Source: Candidatus Blautia intestinipullorum (GTDB lineage: Bacteria > Bacillota > Clostridia > Lachnospirales > Lachnospiraceae). From it: a DNA stretch of 11,090 bases. Under the pieces are notes generated by a model, which saw only the letters and a list, made by a program, of their open reading frames with translations, searched no databases and was not told the DNA's origin. Within the stretch, counting starts at the first letter, position 1. The number at the start of each line of letters is the position of its first letter. Below, in pieces: positions 1 to 6,308 of the stretch. The translations under genes were made by a program, and so were the position numbers. The stretch lies in contig DWVA01000298.1 of the NCBI GenBank assembly GCA_019120475.1, positions 1 through 11,090 on the forward strand. Direction: 5' to 3'.

Positions 1-1092
1 GAGAAATTCAACAACAAGACAAACGGCATTACCCAGAGACGGTTCCTTCTTCACGGAAACCAGCTTCTGGCGAAATGGGTAACAGACCACATCGGTCCGG
101 ACTGGATCACAGATCTCTCTCAGATCAGCAAGCTTAAACTGTATGTGGACGACGAGAGAGCCCAGCAGGAATTTATGAACATCAAGTTCCAGAACAAGCA
201 GCGCCTTGCGAAATATATCCTGGAGCACAACGGTGTGGAGGTGGATCCTCATTCCATCTTCGACGTACAGGTTAAGAGACTTCACGAGTACAAACGCCAG
301 CTTCTGAATATCCTGCATGTGATCTATCTGTACGATAAGCTGAAGAGAAATCCGGGCATGGAGTTCTATCCCAGAACCTTTATCTTCGGAGCAAAAGCTT
401 CCGCAGGCTATGCCCGGGCGAAAAAGATCATCAAACTGATCAACTCTGTGGCTGATGTTGTGAACAATGACAAGTCCATTGACAATAAACTAAAAGTCGT
501 ATTTATCGAGAACTACCGTGTATCCAACGCGGAGATGATCTTTGCGGCGGCAGATGTTTCCGAACAGATCTCTACTGCAAGTAAAGAGGCTTCCGGTACC
601 GGAAATATGAAGTTCATGCTGAACGGAGCTCCTACACTGGGAACCATGGACGGCGCCAATGTGGAGATCGTAGAAGAGGTAGGAGCAGAAAATGCCTTCA
701 TCTTCGGTCTCAGCGCAGACGAAGTTATTAATTACGAAAACAACGGCGGCTACGATCCTCATGTGATCTACAACACAGACGGCGAGATCCGCCAGGTGCT
801 GATGGAACTGATCAACGGAACCTTCTCCCATGATACAGAACTGTTCCGTGATATTTACGATTCTCTTCTGTATACCAAGGGATTTGACAAAGCTGACCAG
901 TACTTTACTCTAGCTGACTTCCGTTCCTATGCGGAAGCGCAGGAGCGCGTGGAGCAGGCTTACCGTGATGAAAAGCGCTGGGCGAGAATGGCTATGATGA
1001 ACACCGCATGCAGCGGAAAATTCTCTTCCGACAGAACCATTGAAGAGTATGTAAAGGACATCTGGCATCTTGATAAAGTTTATATCAAATAA
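1..1092 (+). CDS. glgP: Glycogen/starch/alpha-glucan phosphorylase, C-terminal part (5' end outside window)
   Basis: The reading frame is open from the first base and gives 363 residues, roughly the last 45% of a protein family that is usually 750-840 residues. Glycogen phosphorylase (GT35) uses pyridoxal phosphate and inorganic phosphate to release glucose-1-phosphate from alpha-1,4-glucans in the cytoplasm. Family blocks seen include NGITQRR near the left edge, the VKRLHEYKRQ block (window residues 91-100), SNAEMIFAAADVSEQIS (175-191), and ASGTGNMKF, whose lysine at window residue 204 (bases 610-612) is the expected PLP Schiff-base lysine. NAPTLGT-type and DGANVEI motifs follow. The C-terminus is intact and ends before a strong terminator, so this is probably the last gene of its transcript. 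Glycogen as the physiological substrate is inferred; maltodextrin cannot be excluded from this fragment. Confidence 0.96.
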   Translation, partial: EKFNNKTNGITQRRFLLHGNQLLAKWVTDHIGPDWITDLSQISKLKLYVDDERAQQEFMNIKFQNKQRLAKYILEHNGVEVDPHSIFDVQVKRLHEYKRQLLNILHVIYLYDKLKRNPGMEFYPRTFIFGAKASAGYARAKKIIKLINSVADVVNNDKSIDNKLKVVFIENYRVSNAEMIFAAADVSEQISTASKEASGTGNMKFMLNGAPTLGTMDGANVEIVEEVGAENAFIFGLSADEVINYENNGGYDPHVIYNTDGEIRQVLMELINGTFSHDTELFRDIYDSLLYTKGFDKADQYFTLADFRSYAEAQERVEQAYRDEKRWARMAMMNTACSGKFSSDRTIEEYVKDIWHLDKVYIK

Positions 1093-1125
1093 AGAGTTAA
1101 GACGAAAAAGCTGTAAATAAGCTGC

Positions 1126-1176
1126 AATAAAGAAGCGCCAGTTCCGGCAAGTTCCGGTTCCGGCGCTTCTTTATTT
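1126..1176 (+). terminator. Intrinsic terminator after glgP
   Basis: A perfect 14-bp inverted repeat pairs 1126-1139 (AATAAAGAAGCGCC) with 1162-1175. The GC-rich top and A/T-rich base give an A-tract on one side and a T-rich tract on the other, so it could stop transcription in either direction. The loop holds GTTCCGG twice and three CCGG tetramers that may form a small inner hairpin. It isolates glgP from the spm genes. Confidence 0.9.
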
Positions 1177-1208
1177 ACCACAATCGAAAATTCGGTTTCC
1201 GATCCGGT

Positions 1209-1226
1209 TCTGACAGTCTGGTCAGA
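1209..1226 (+). repeat. Small inverted repeat upstream of spmA
   Basis: TCTGAC (1209-1214) and GTCAGA (1221-1226) are perfect reverse complements around a 6-base loop. The right arm runs into the purine-rich AGAGGA at 1224-1229, which is the likely ribosome site of the 10-codon leader ORF, so pairing could hide that site. Whether it is a structure, a protein site or chance is unknown. Confidence 0.35.
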
Positions 1227-1236
1227 GGAATAAAAT

Positions 1237-1269
1237 ATGGAGAACGCAATGACGGCGGAGAATTTCTGA
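1237..1269 (+). CDS. Possible 10-residue leader peptide upstream of spmA
   Basis: A short frame, MENAMTAENF, starts at ATG 1237 behind AGAGGA (1224-1229, spacing 7). It ends in TGA at 1267-1269, sharing its last base with the spmA start (TGATG). The ribosome-site spacing and the stop-start overlap are what translational coupling would produce. The peptide is too short to judge by composition, and the spmA start has its own GGCGGAG site, so this may be only an untranslated leader. Confidence 0.25.
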   Translation: MENAMTAENF

Positions 1270-1880
1270 TGACATATTTGTGGGGCGGAATGATTCTGGT
1301 GGGGATTATTTACGGAGCTTTTACAGGAAACCTAAAGGAAGTGTCAGAGGCGGTCGTTTCCTCATCCGGGGAGGCGGTAAGCCTCTGTATTTCCATGGCG
1401 GGGATCACAGCCATGTGGACAGGTATCATGAAGATCGCGGAGAATACAGGTCTGGTAGCGGGAATCGCGGAAAAAATGCGGCCTTTGATCAGATTTTTGT
1501 TTCCGCGGATAGATCCTGATTCCAGAGCGGGCAGATTTATCTGTTTAAATTTTCTTTCCAACTGTCTGGGGCTATCCTGGGCCAGTACAAGCTCAGGGCT
1601 GATCGCTGTCAGAGAACTGGCGGAGCTGGAGGAGAGGAGAAGAAAAACCGGCACCGGAGGGCGGAAAAAAGGAACGGCAAGCAATGAAATGTGTACTTTT
1701 CTGATCATTAATGTATCTTCGCTGCAGCTGATCCCCGTAAATATGATCGCTTACCGCACCCAGTACGGAAGCGTGAATCCAACAGCCATCGTGGGTCCTG
1801 CGGTTCTGGCTACGGCAGTAAGCACCGGAGCAGCCGTTATTTTCTGCCGGATCGCGGACAGAAAGGGGAGAAACCCGTGA
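1269..1880 (+). CDS. spmA: Spore maturation protein A (SpmA-like membrane protein)
   Basis: A 203-residue protein made largely of hydrophobic segments, with the nucleoside-recognition/Gate-type fold expected of SpmA. Recognisable SpmA stretches are the N-terminal WGGMILVGIIYGAFTG, the GITAMWTGIMKIAENTGL block near residues 45-60, an FLFPRIDPDS block (97-106 region), and SNEMCTFLIINVSSLQLIPVNMIAYR near 138-163. The usual LGLGNAATP-type segment reads LGLSWASTSSGL here, so this copy is somewhat divergent, and it carries a basic RRRKTGTGGRKK loop. In Bacillus, SpmA and SpmB help dehydrate the spore core; the molecular transport role is unresolved. Start choice: ATG 1269 has GGCGGAG at 1254-1260 with spacing 8. 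The gene overlaps spmB by 4 bases, so the two are almost certainly co-translated. No clear sigma-E promoter was seen in the 90 bases upstream. Confidence 0.9.
   Translation: MTYLWGGMILVGIIYGAFTGNLKEVSEAVVSSSGEAVSLCISMAGITAMWTGIMKIAENTGLVAGIAEKMRPLIRFLFPRIDPDSRAGRFICLNFLSNCLGLSWASTSSGLIAVRELAELEERRRKTGTGGRKKGTASNEMCTFLIINVSSLQLIPVNMIAYRTQYGSVNPTAIVGPAVLATAVSTGAAVIFCRIADRKGRNP
1863..1870 (+). promoter_or_regulatory. Ribosome-binding site fixing the GTG start of spmB
   Basis: AAGGGGAG lies 6 bases before GTG 1877 and 12 before the next in-frame ATG at 1883, which favours the GTG start. Confidence 0.7.
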
Positions 1881-2404
1881 AGATGATTTCATTTCTTTCC
1901 AGTATACTGATCCCTCTCATATTATTTTATGTGATAGGCTGCGGGATTTTGGCAAAAAGGGACGTTTATCATGACTTCCTGGAAGGAGCCGGGGACGGAC
2001 TGAAAATCGTAAAGGATCTGATTCCCACGCTGATCGGACTGATGACAGGCGTAGGAGTCTTAAGAGCTTCCGGTTTCCTGGATTTTCTGGGAGATATTTT
2101 TGGAAAAGTGACGTCCGCTGCGGGGATTTCTCCGGAAATCGTGCCGCTGGCTCTTGTGCGGCTGTTTTCTTCCAGTGCAGCGTCCGGACTTCTTCTGGAC
2201 ATATTCAAGGAATTTGGAACAGACTCCCTGACAGGCTTCACAGCCAGTTTGATACTAAGCTCAACAGAAAGCGTATTTTATTGTATGAGTGTTTACTTTG
2301 GTTCCGTGGGGGTACAGAAGACAAGATATACGCTGGCGGGCGCACTTACAGCCACCTTTGCCGGGATAGCGGCGTCTGTCTGGCTGGCAGGGTATCTGCT
2401 GTGA
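1877..2404 (+). CDS. spmB: Spore maturation protein B (SpmB-like membrane protein)
   Basis: A 175-residue membrane protein of typical SpmB length. It shares the nucleoside-recognition/Gate domain with SpmA, as paralogous partners do. Seen blocks: a hydrophobic N-terminus, YHDFLEGAGDGLKIVKDLIP (residues 31-50), GVLRASGFLDFLG, SPEIVPLALVRLFSSSAASGLL, and STESVFYCMSVYFGSVGVQKTRYTL near residues 128-152, which is highly characteristic of SpmB. The start is GTG 1877, overlapping the spmA stop as GTGA, so translation is coupled. In Bacillus both proteins are made in the developing spore under sporulation control and are needed for full core dehydration and heat resistance. The gene converges on plsC with only 9 bases between stops. 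Confidence 0.93.
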   Translation: MKMISFLSSILIPLILFYVIGCGILAKRDVYHDFLEGAGDGLKIVKDLIPTLIGLMTGVGVLRASGFLDFLGDIFGKVTSAAGISPEIVPLALVRLFSSSAASGLLLDIFKEFGTDSLTGFTASLILSSTESVFYCMSVYFGSVGVQKTRYTLAGALTATFAGIAASVWLAGYLL

Positions 2405-2414
2405 TATCCCTGCC
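2386..2414. terminator. Weak hairpin between convergent spmB and plsC ends
   Basis: GGCAGGG (2386-2392) pairs with CCCTGCC (2408-2414). TAT/ATA extends the stem to 10 bp past a single bulged base, with an 8-base loop that includes the spmB stop. No T-run follows directly on either strand; the nearest on the plus strand is about 14 bases later. It may slow or end transcription from both sides, but it is not a textbook terminator. Confidence 0.3.
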
Positions 2415-3154
2415 TATACAAGAGCCTGATTTTTCTTTATGGTTTCCTGGATGATATTCCGGGTGTAGGTTCCCAGATGCTTCTGGGCGTCTTTGTCCAG
2501 ATCTTTTACATAGACAGGCGCGCAGTACTCGATCACCACATGACAGGGCTTTACTTTTGGAAAATGCGCCTCGAAGATCTCCGCCGTATTGTTCATAGCA
2601 ATAGGAATAACGGGACAGCCGGTCTTGCTGGCAATCTTAAAGCTTCCCTCATGAAAAGGAAGAAGTTCGGATTCGTCCTGATTCTTATTTCTGGTGCCTT
2701 CCGGAAAAATACAGATGGAAATTCCCGATTTGATTTTTTCAATGGCGGTAAGGATAGTCTTCAATCCCTGCTTGATATCTTTGCGGTCAAGAAACAGACA
2801 GTGAAGATATTTCATCCAGTTGGAGAGAAGAGGATACCGTTCCATCTCTTTTTTGGCAATGTAGCCGGTACGCCGTACGCAGCGGGTATAAGTCAGAAGA
2901 ATGTCAAAATAGCTCCGGTGGTTGCCGATATAGAGCACAGGAGTGTCTTTCGGGACGTTTTCTTCTCCGATGACAGTGATCCTGGTTCCGGCGATCTTCA
3001 GGATAAACCGGAATACGCCCTGGATGAGCCGCAGGGAACTGATGTCTTTTTTCATCGGCGCAAACTTTCCTATGATCCATTCCGCCAGAAGAATAGGAAT
3101 GGACAGGATCAGAAATCCTACTACTGTAATTACGATCAATATAAAACGTATCAT
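2414..3154 (-). CDS. plsC: 1-acyl-sn-glycerol-3-phosphate acyltransferase (PlsC family)
   Basis: A 246-residue LPLAT-superfamily enzyme that would transfer a second acyl chain onto lysophosphatidic acid to make phosphatidic acid at the inner face of the membrane. Visible motifs in order: an N-terminal membrane anchor (about residues 3-27), catalytic NHRSYFD with H79 and D84 (the H-x4-D pair), FLDR at 121-124, FPEGTR at 150-155 for glycerol-phosphate binding, and VIPIAM at 182-187. The length is normal and all catalytic residues are present. ATG 3154 is preceded by AGAGGT with 7-base spacing. It is transcribed alone, away from the lipoprotein-sipL operon, from a clear sigma-A promoter. Acyl-donor type (acyl-ACP or acyl-phosphate route) and strict substrate cannot be told from sequence; some family members acylate other lysolipids. 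Confidence 0.92.
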   Translation of the reverse strand: MIRFILIVITVVGFLILSIPILLAEWIIGKFAPMKKDISSLRLIQGVFRFILKIAGTRITVIGEENVPKDTPVLYIGNHRSYFDILLTYTRCVRRTGYIAKKEMERYPLLSNWMKYLHCLFLDRKDIKQGLKTILTAIEKIKSGISICIFPEGTRNKNQDESELLPFHEGSFKIASKTGCPVIPIAMNNTAEIFEAHFPKVKPCHVVIEYCAPVYVKDLDKDAQKHLGTYTRNIIQETIKKNQALV

Positions 3155-3227
3155 TTCCGTTACCTCTTTTTATAAATCTCGCTGTCTGAAAGAACAGCGC
3201 GGCCGCAGAAGAGCGCGCCATAAGATG

Positions 3228-3256
3228 ATTATACTAATTTTAGAAAATACTTGCAA
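3228..3256 (-). promoter_or_regulatory. Sigma-A promoter of plsC
   Basis: Read on the minus strand: TTGCAA (-35, 3251-3256), a 17-base spacer, then a perfect TATAAT (-10, 3228-3233). The start of transcription would fall near 3221, leaving a leader of about 65 bases. This is the best vegetative promoter in the window together with the one before ispE. Confidence 0.75.
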
Positions 3257-3282
3257 TAAATCTTTTTTCTTCCACATAGAAT
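3254..3282 (+). promoter_or_regulatory. Candidate sigma-E/sigma-K type promoter for the lipoprotein-sipL operon
   Basis: CATAGAAT (3275-3282) matches 7 of 8 positions of the Bacillus/Clostridium sigma-E -10 pattern CATACAnT. Read to 3283 it also fits the sigma-K -10 pattern CATAnnnTA. Fourteen bases upstream is CAATAAA (3254-3260), which keeps the ATA core of the sigma-E -35 element but not its TT end. A start near 3289 would give a short leader of about 25 bases carrying the ribosome site. This agrees with known sigma-E control of sipL in C. difficile. No good sigma-A alternative was seen. Confidence 0.42.
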
Positions 3283-3314
3283 ACATACTAAGGAACAGAC
3301 TGGGGTGGCATTTT

Positions 3315-3719
3315 ATGAAAAAAGCAGCCTTCCTGCTCTGGATTGCCGCGGCTCTTCTGGCGCTGAGCGGATGCCGTGTGATACGCATTGAGGAGGCGGA
3401 GAGGACGCCTCTTAAATATACAGTGGTGGACAGCGCCCGGATACCGGAGGAAGCGGCTGCTCTGATCGAGGAAAAGAAGGCTGCGGAATTTCAGATGATC
3501 TATCAGAGCGGGGAAGATATGTATCTGATCAAGGGTTACGGAAGACAGATGAGCGGAGGCTACAGCATACAGGTGACAGAACTGTCCCTGTCGTCTGCAG
3601 CCGTCTTGTTTAAGACAAAGCTTATCGGCCCTTCAGAGGAAAGCCAGGGCAGTGAACCCTCTTACCCGTATATTGTAGTAAAGACAGAATACCGGGAAGA
3701 ACCGGTGCAGTTTCAGTAA
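3315..3719 (+). CDS. PrcB-like lipoprotein
   Basis: A 134-residue predicted lipoprotein: a short basic start (MKK), hydrophobic core and LSGC lipobox with the lipid-attachment cysteine at residue 20. The mature part is small. Residues 59-125 resemble the PrcB C-terminal domain (named from the Treponema dentilisin protease complex): a YLIKGYGRQMSGGYSIQV core with the GGYS signature at 81-84, then PYIVVKT at 118-124. The family is thought to serve in protein-protein contacts at the cell surface; no enzyme activity is known. Start: ATG 3315 has GGGGTGG (3302-3308) at suitable spacing and opens directly onto the signal peptide, so the longer in-frame extension upstream is not used. The gene lies 20 bases before the sipL start, so the two are probably co-transcribed. 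A role in sporulation is inferred only from this placement. Confidence 0.8.
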   Translation: MKKAAFLLWIAAALLALSGCRVIRIEEAERTPLKYTVVDSARIPEEAAALIEEKKAAEFQMIYQSGEDMYLIKGYGRQMSGGYSIQVTELSLSSAAVLFKTKLIGPSEESQGSEPSYPYIVVKTEYREEPVQFQ

Positions 3720-3725
3720 ATGACC

Positions 3726-3731
3726 AGGAGG
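3726..3731 (+). promoter_or_regulatory. Ribosome-binding site fixing the GTG start of sipL
   Basis: A perfect AGGAGG sits 8 bases before GTG 3740, supporting this non-ATG start. Confidence 0.85.
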
Positions 3732-3739
3732 AGAGAGAA

Positions 3740-5296
3740 GTGGAATTAAGAAAAGAAGATATTCAGATGCTCCGCATAAAAAACAGGGCGGCCAGTCAGG
3801 TGACTTTTGACATGGATTACAACGTGCCGGATGTGAAGCCGGACATCGGGAGAATGATCCAGAACAAAGGGGACGTGACAATGGAAGAAGTGCGTCTTAA
3901 CGACGGTCACGCCTTTCTCAGAGGAAACCTGAATGTGGATCTTCTTTATGTAGGCGAGGAGGAAGGCAGGGTTTACAGTCTGTCCGCCAGACTGCCTATT
4001 GAGGAAACCCTGAACCTGGAAGGAATCGTAAGCGGGGATAAGCTCTGCCTGAAATGGGAGATCGAGGATCTGAGCCTTTATCTGATACATTCCAGAAAAC
4101 TGAACATTAAGGCGGTAGTGACTTTTTATGCAGTGGTGGATGAACTGAACGGAGTCCGCCTTCCCGCCGCCCTGGACGATGAGTCCATATCGGTAAAAAA
4201 GAAAACAATGCGGCTTCTGAGTCTTGCCGTACATAAAAAAGATACGCTCCGGAAAAAAGAGGAGATCACGCTGGCGTCCAATAAACCTAATATTGCGGAG
4301 CTTCTGTGGCATACCACTGAGGTCAGGGCTCTGGATCTGCGGCCGGAGGACGGCATGATAAGAGCGAAAGGAGAGCTGTTTGTTTTTGTCATGTACACAG
4401 GAGACGACGAGACAGGTTCCCTACAGTGGCTGGAATATTCTGTTCCCTTTACCGGAGAGGTGGAATGCGGAGGCTGTACTGCTGACATGATCCCCAATAT
4501 GGAGTATTCTGTTATCCATCAGTCTGTGGAAGTAAAGCCGGATGCCGACGGAGAAGAACGGCTGCTTATAGCGGATGTGGTGCTGGAGATTGATATGAAG
4601 CTGTACCAGGAGGAGGAGCATGAGGTGATCCTGGATGTTTATTCTCCTTTTTGCCAGTGTATCCCCCAGGGAAAGAAGGAAATGCTGGAAAGTCTTCTGA
4701 TCAGGAATTTTTCCAAATGCCGTCTCTCCGACAGGATCGGCGTAAAGGAAACTCAGGGGAAAATACTTCAGATCTGCCATGGACAGGGCAGAGTGAAGGT
4801 AGATAAGACAACGGTTGTAGAGGACGGCATTCAGGTAGAAGGAATCGTACATATGAAGATCCTTTATATCATCGGAAACGACGACATGCCGTTTTATTCC
4901 ATGGAAGCAATGCTGCCTTTCACACATACCGTAGAGGCAAGGGGGATATCGAAAGACAGCGTATACCATCTTCACGCGGATCTGGAACAGATGGCCACAA
5001 CTATGGTGGACAGTAATGAAATTGAAGTAAAAGCTACTGTAAGCTTAAACGTGCTTGTGGTAAGCTGTACAGAGGAAATGATCATTGATAAGGTGGAAGT
5101 GCAGCCTCTTGATATGGAAAAGGTACGCAGTATGCCGGGAATTACTGTTTATATGGTAAAACCCGGGGATACACTCTGGGATATCGCAAAAAAATTCTAT
5201 ACGACAGTGGAAGAAATCTGTGTGAGAAACGATCTGGAAAACGGGGAGATCGAACAGGGACAGCCGCTGCTGCTGATAAAAAAAGTAGAGGAATGA
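3740..5296 (+). CDS. sipL: SipL-like spore coat anchoring protein (SPOCS/DUF3794 repeats plus LysM)
   Basis: A 518-residue soluble protein with no signal peptide. It contains three SPOCS (DUF3794)-like beta-rich units, about residues 15-132, 185-290 and 345-442, then a C-terminal LysM domain at about 468-514 (YMVKPGDTLWDIAKKFYTT start). The first unit opens with the typical DMDYNVPDVKPDIGRMI. This order and length match SipL, which in Clostridioides difficile binds the SpoIVA ATPase through its LysM domain and is required for the coat to encase the forespore. It acts in the mother-cell cytosol at the forespore surface, so the LysM is expected to bind protein rather than peptidoglycan. The start is GTG 3740 behind a perfect AGGAGG. 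It follows the lipoprotein gene by 20 bases and is probably read from the same promoter. Assigning the sipL name rests on domain order; other SPOCS-LysM proteins exist. Confidence 0.87.
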   Translation: MELRKEDIQMLRIKNRAASQVTFDMDYNVPDVKPDIGRMIQNKGDVTMEEVRLNDGHAFLRGNLNVDLLYVGEEEGRVYSLSARLPIEETLNLEGIVSGDKLCLKWEIEDLSLYLIHSRKLNIKAVVTFYAVVDELNGVRLPAALDDESISVKKKTMRLLSLAVHKKDTLRKKEEITLASNKPNIAELLWHTTEVRALDLRPEDGMIRAKGELFVFVMYTGDDETGSLQWLEYSVPFTGEVECGGCTADMIPNMEYSVIHQSVEVKPDADGEERLLIADVVLEIDMKLYQEEEHEVILDVYSPFCQCIPQGKKEMLESLLIRNFSKCRLSDRIGVKETQGKILQICHGQGRVKVDKTTVVEDGIQVEGIVHMKILYIIGNDDMPFYSMEAMLPFTHTVEARGISKDSVYHLHADLEQMATTMVDSNEIEVKATVSLNVLVVSCTEEMIIDKVEVQPLDMEKVRSMPGITVYMVKPGDTLWDIAKKFYTTVEEICVRNDLENGEIEQGQPLLLIKKVEE

Positions 5297-5316
5297 GAAA
5301 AGCCGGAGAAAGGTTA

Positions 5317-5345
5317 TTGAAATTCCGAGGAGAATCATATAGAAT
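5317..5345 (+). promoter_or_regulatory. Sigma-A promoter of the ispE-gntR operon
   Basis: TTGAAA (5317-5322), a 17-base spacer, then TAGAAT (5340-5345); each hexamer differs from consensus at one position. Transcription should start near 5352, about 20 bases after the sipL operon's stop codon, giving a leader of about 78 bases. Confidence 0.7.
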
Positions 5346-5356
5346 ATAAAAAGAAA

Positions 5357-5387
5357 TTGTATACAAAGTACAGGAAACCGTATACAA
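5357..5387 (+). promoter_or_regulatory. Probable paired GntR/FCD operators
   Basis: A perfect 10-base palindrome TTGTATACAA (5357-5366) is followed by CCGTATACAA (5378-5387), which keeps the GTATAC core and one full half-site. Their centres are 21 bases apart, two helical turns, so bound dimers would sit on the same DNA face. The first site lies just after the predicted transcription start, a typical place for repression. Operators with a GTATAC core are known in FCD-type GntR regulators such as UxuR, and the operon itself encodes an FCD regulator. Confidence 0.55.
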
Positions 5388-5416
5388 AAAACACAGATGG
5401 TAAAAAACGAAAGAAC

Positions 5417-5423
5417 AGGGGAG
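5417..5423 (+). promoter_or_regulatory. Ribosome-binding site fixing the ispE start
   Basis: AGGGGAG lies 6 bases before ATG 5430. The in-frame ATG at 5397 has no such site and would add 11 residues not typical of IspE. Confidence 0.75.
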
Positions 5424-5429
5424 AAGTTT

Positions 5430-6308
5430 ATGCGGCTGAGAGCAATGGCAAAAATCAATCTGGGACTTGATGTGATCCGCAAAAGAGAGGACGGATATCA
5501 TGAAGTGCGTATGATCATGCAGACCATACGGATGTACGATACACTGGATATACGCAGAAAACAGACGCCGGGGATCTCTCTGGAAGTAAATCTGCCTTAT
5601 ATCCCCTGTGATGAAAGAAATCTGGTATATAAAGCCGCCAAACTTCTCATGGAAGAATTTCAGATACAGGAAGGCATAAGCATGAAACTGACAAAAGCGA
5701 TTCCTGTAGCGGCAGGCATGGCAGGAGGAAGTTCAGACGCTGCTGCCGCCCTGGTAGGCGTGAACCGCCTTTTTCGGCTGGGACTCAGCCAGGAAGAGCT
5801 TATGAAGCGGGCGGTAAAGATCGGGGCCGACGTTCCCTACTGTGTGATGAGAGGAACGGCTCTGGCGGAAGGGATCGGAGAAAAGCTTACACCTCTGGCG
5901 CCTCTCCCCAACTGCTATGTGCTGGTGGGAAAACCGGGGATCAGCGTCTCCACAAAGACAGCTTATGAAAATCTGAAGCTTAATGAGATCAAAAAGCATC
6001 CGGATATCGACGGCATGGTACGGGATATCCAAAAAGGCGATCTGCATTCCATAACGGAAAAAATGGAGAACGTATTCGAACCCGGAATTATTGAAAAATA
6101 TCCGGTGATCCAGGAAATCAAAAACTTTATGGAAGAGCAGGGGGCGCTGAAGGCGATGATGAGCGGAAGCGGACCTACGGTGTTTGGAATCTTTGACGAT
6201 AAAAGAAAGCTTTTTGCCGCGGCGGAGGCTCTGAAAAAAAGCGCTCTGGCGAAGACGGTGTTTGCCGCCAGGATCTACAATCCCAGAGGAGGTACAGAAG
6301 ATGAATGA
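5430..6308 (+). CDS. ispE: 4-(cytidine 5'-diphospho)-2-C-methyl-D-erythritol kinase
   Basis: A 292-residue GHMP-family kinase of normal IspE length. It phosphorylates CDP-methylerythritol at the 2-position in the MEP pathway, which makes the isoprenoid precursors for undecaprenyl carriers and quinones. Visible signatures: AKINLGLDV at residues 7-15 with the substrate-site lysine K8, the ATP-binding loop PVAAGMAGGSSDAAAAL at 92-108, GADVPYCV at 132-139 with the likely catalytic aspartate D134, and the C-terminal MSGSGPTVFG motif at 244-253. All key residues are present. ATG 5430 is chosen because it has AGGGGAG with 6-base spacing and places the first motif where the family has it. The gene overlaps the next gene, a GntR/FCD regulator, by 8 bases, so expression is coupled, and its promoter carries probable operators for such a regulator. 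Confidence 0.96.
   Translation: MRLRAMAKINLGLDVIRKREDGYHEVRMIMQTIRMYDTLDIRRKQTPGISLEVNLPYIPCDERNLVYKAAKLLMEEFQIQEGISMKLTKAIPVAAGMAGGSSDAAAALVGVNRLFRLGLSQEELMKRAVKIGADVPYCVMRGTALAEGIGEKLTPLAPLPNCYVLVGKPGISVSTKTAYENLKLNEIKKHPDIDGMVRDIQKGDLHSITEKMENVFEPGIIEKYPVIQEIKNFMEEQGALKAMMSGSGPTVFGIFDDKRKLFAAAEALKKSALAKTVFAARIYNPRGGTEDE
6286..6293 (+). promoter_or_regulatory. Ribosome-binding site fixing the gntR start
   Basis: GAGGAGGT, a near-perfect anti-16S match inside the end of ispE, lies 7 bases before ATG 6301. It rules against the longer in-frame start at 6262. Confidence 0.85.

Larger units (their letters stand above)
3155..3314. other. Divergent intergenic region plsC / lipoprotein gene
   Basis: These 160 bases hold two opposed promoter candidates, listed separately. 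The part nearest plsC is GC-rich, in contrast to the AT-rich promoter core. It includes GCGGCCGC at 3199-3206 and GCTGT/ACAGC arms (3181-3185 with 3194-3198) that would fold into small hairpins in the roughly 65-base plsC leader RNA. No terminator or additional gene was seen. Confidence 0.6.

Noticed and set aside
1141..1163. Tandem GTTCCGG repeats
   Set aside because: They form the loop of the glgP terminator and are too few and short to be a repeat array.
2477..3175. Plus-strand open frame of 232 codons opposite plsC
   Set aside because: It is a mirror of plsC, which has all acyltransferase motifs; the antisense product matches nothing I know.
3277..3282. TAGAAT as a sigma-A -10 box for the lipoprotein gene
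   Set aside because: The only -35-like hexamer, TTGCAA at 3251, is 20 bases away, too far; the sigma-E/K reading of the same bases fits better.
2943..3314. Long upstream extension of the lipoprotein gene
   Set aside because: The frame is open upstream, but it overlaps plsC on the other strand, and the signal peptide begins exactly at ATG 3315 behind a ribosome site.
4961..4966. Further GTATAC cores inside sipL and in the MATE gene (also 10625-10630)
   Set aside because: They lie within coding sequence away from promoters and lack the TT/AA flanks of the site at 5357, so chance is the better explanation.
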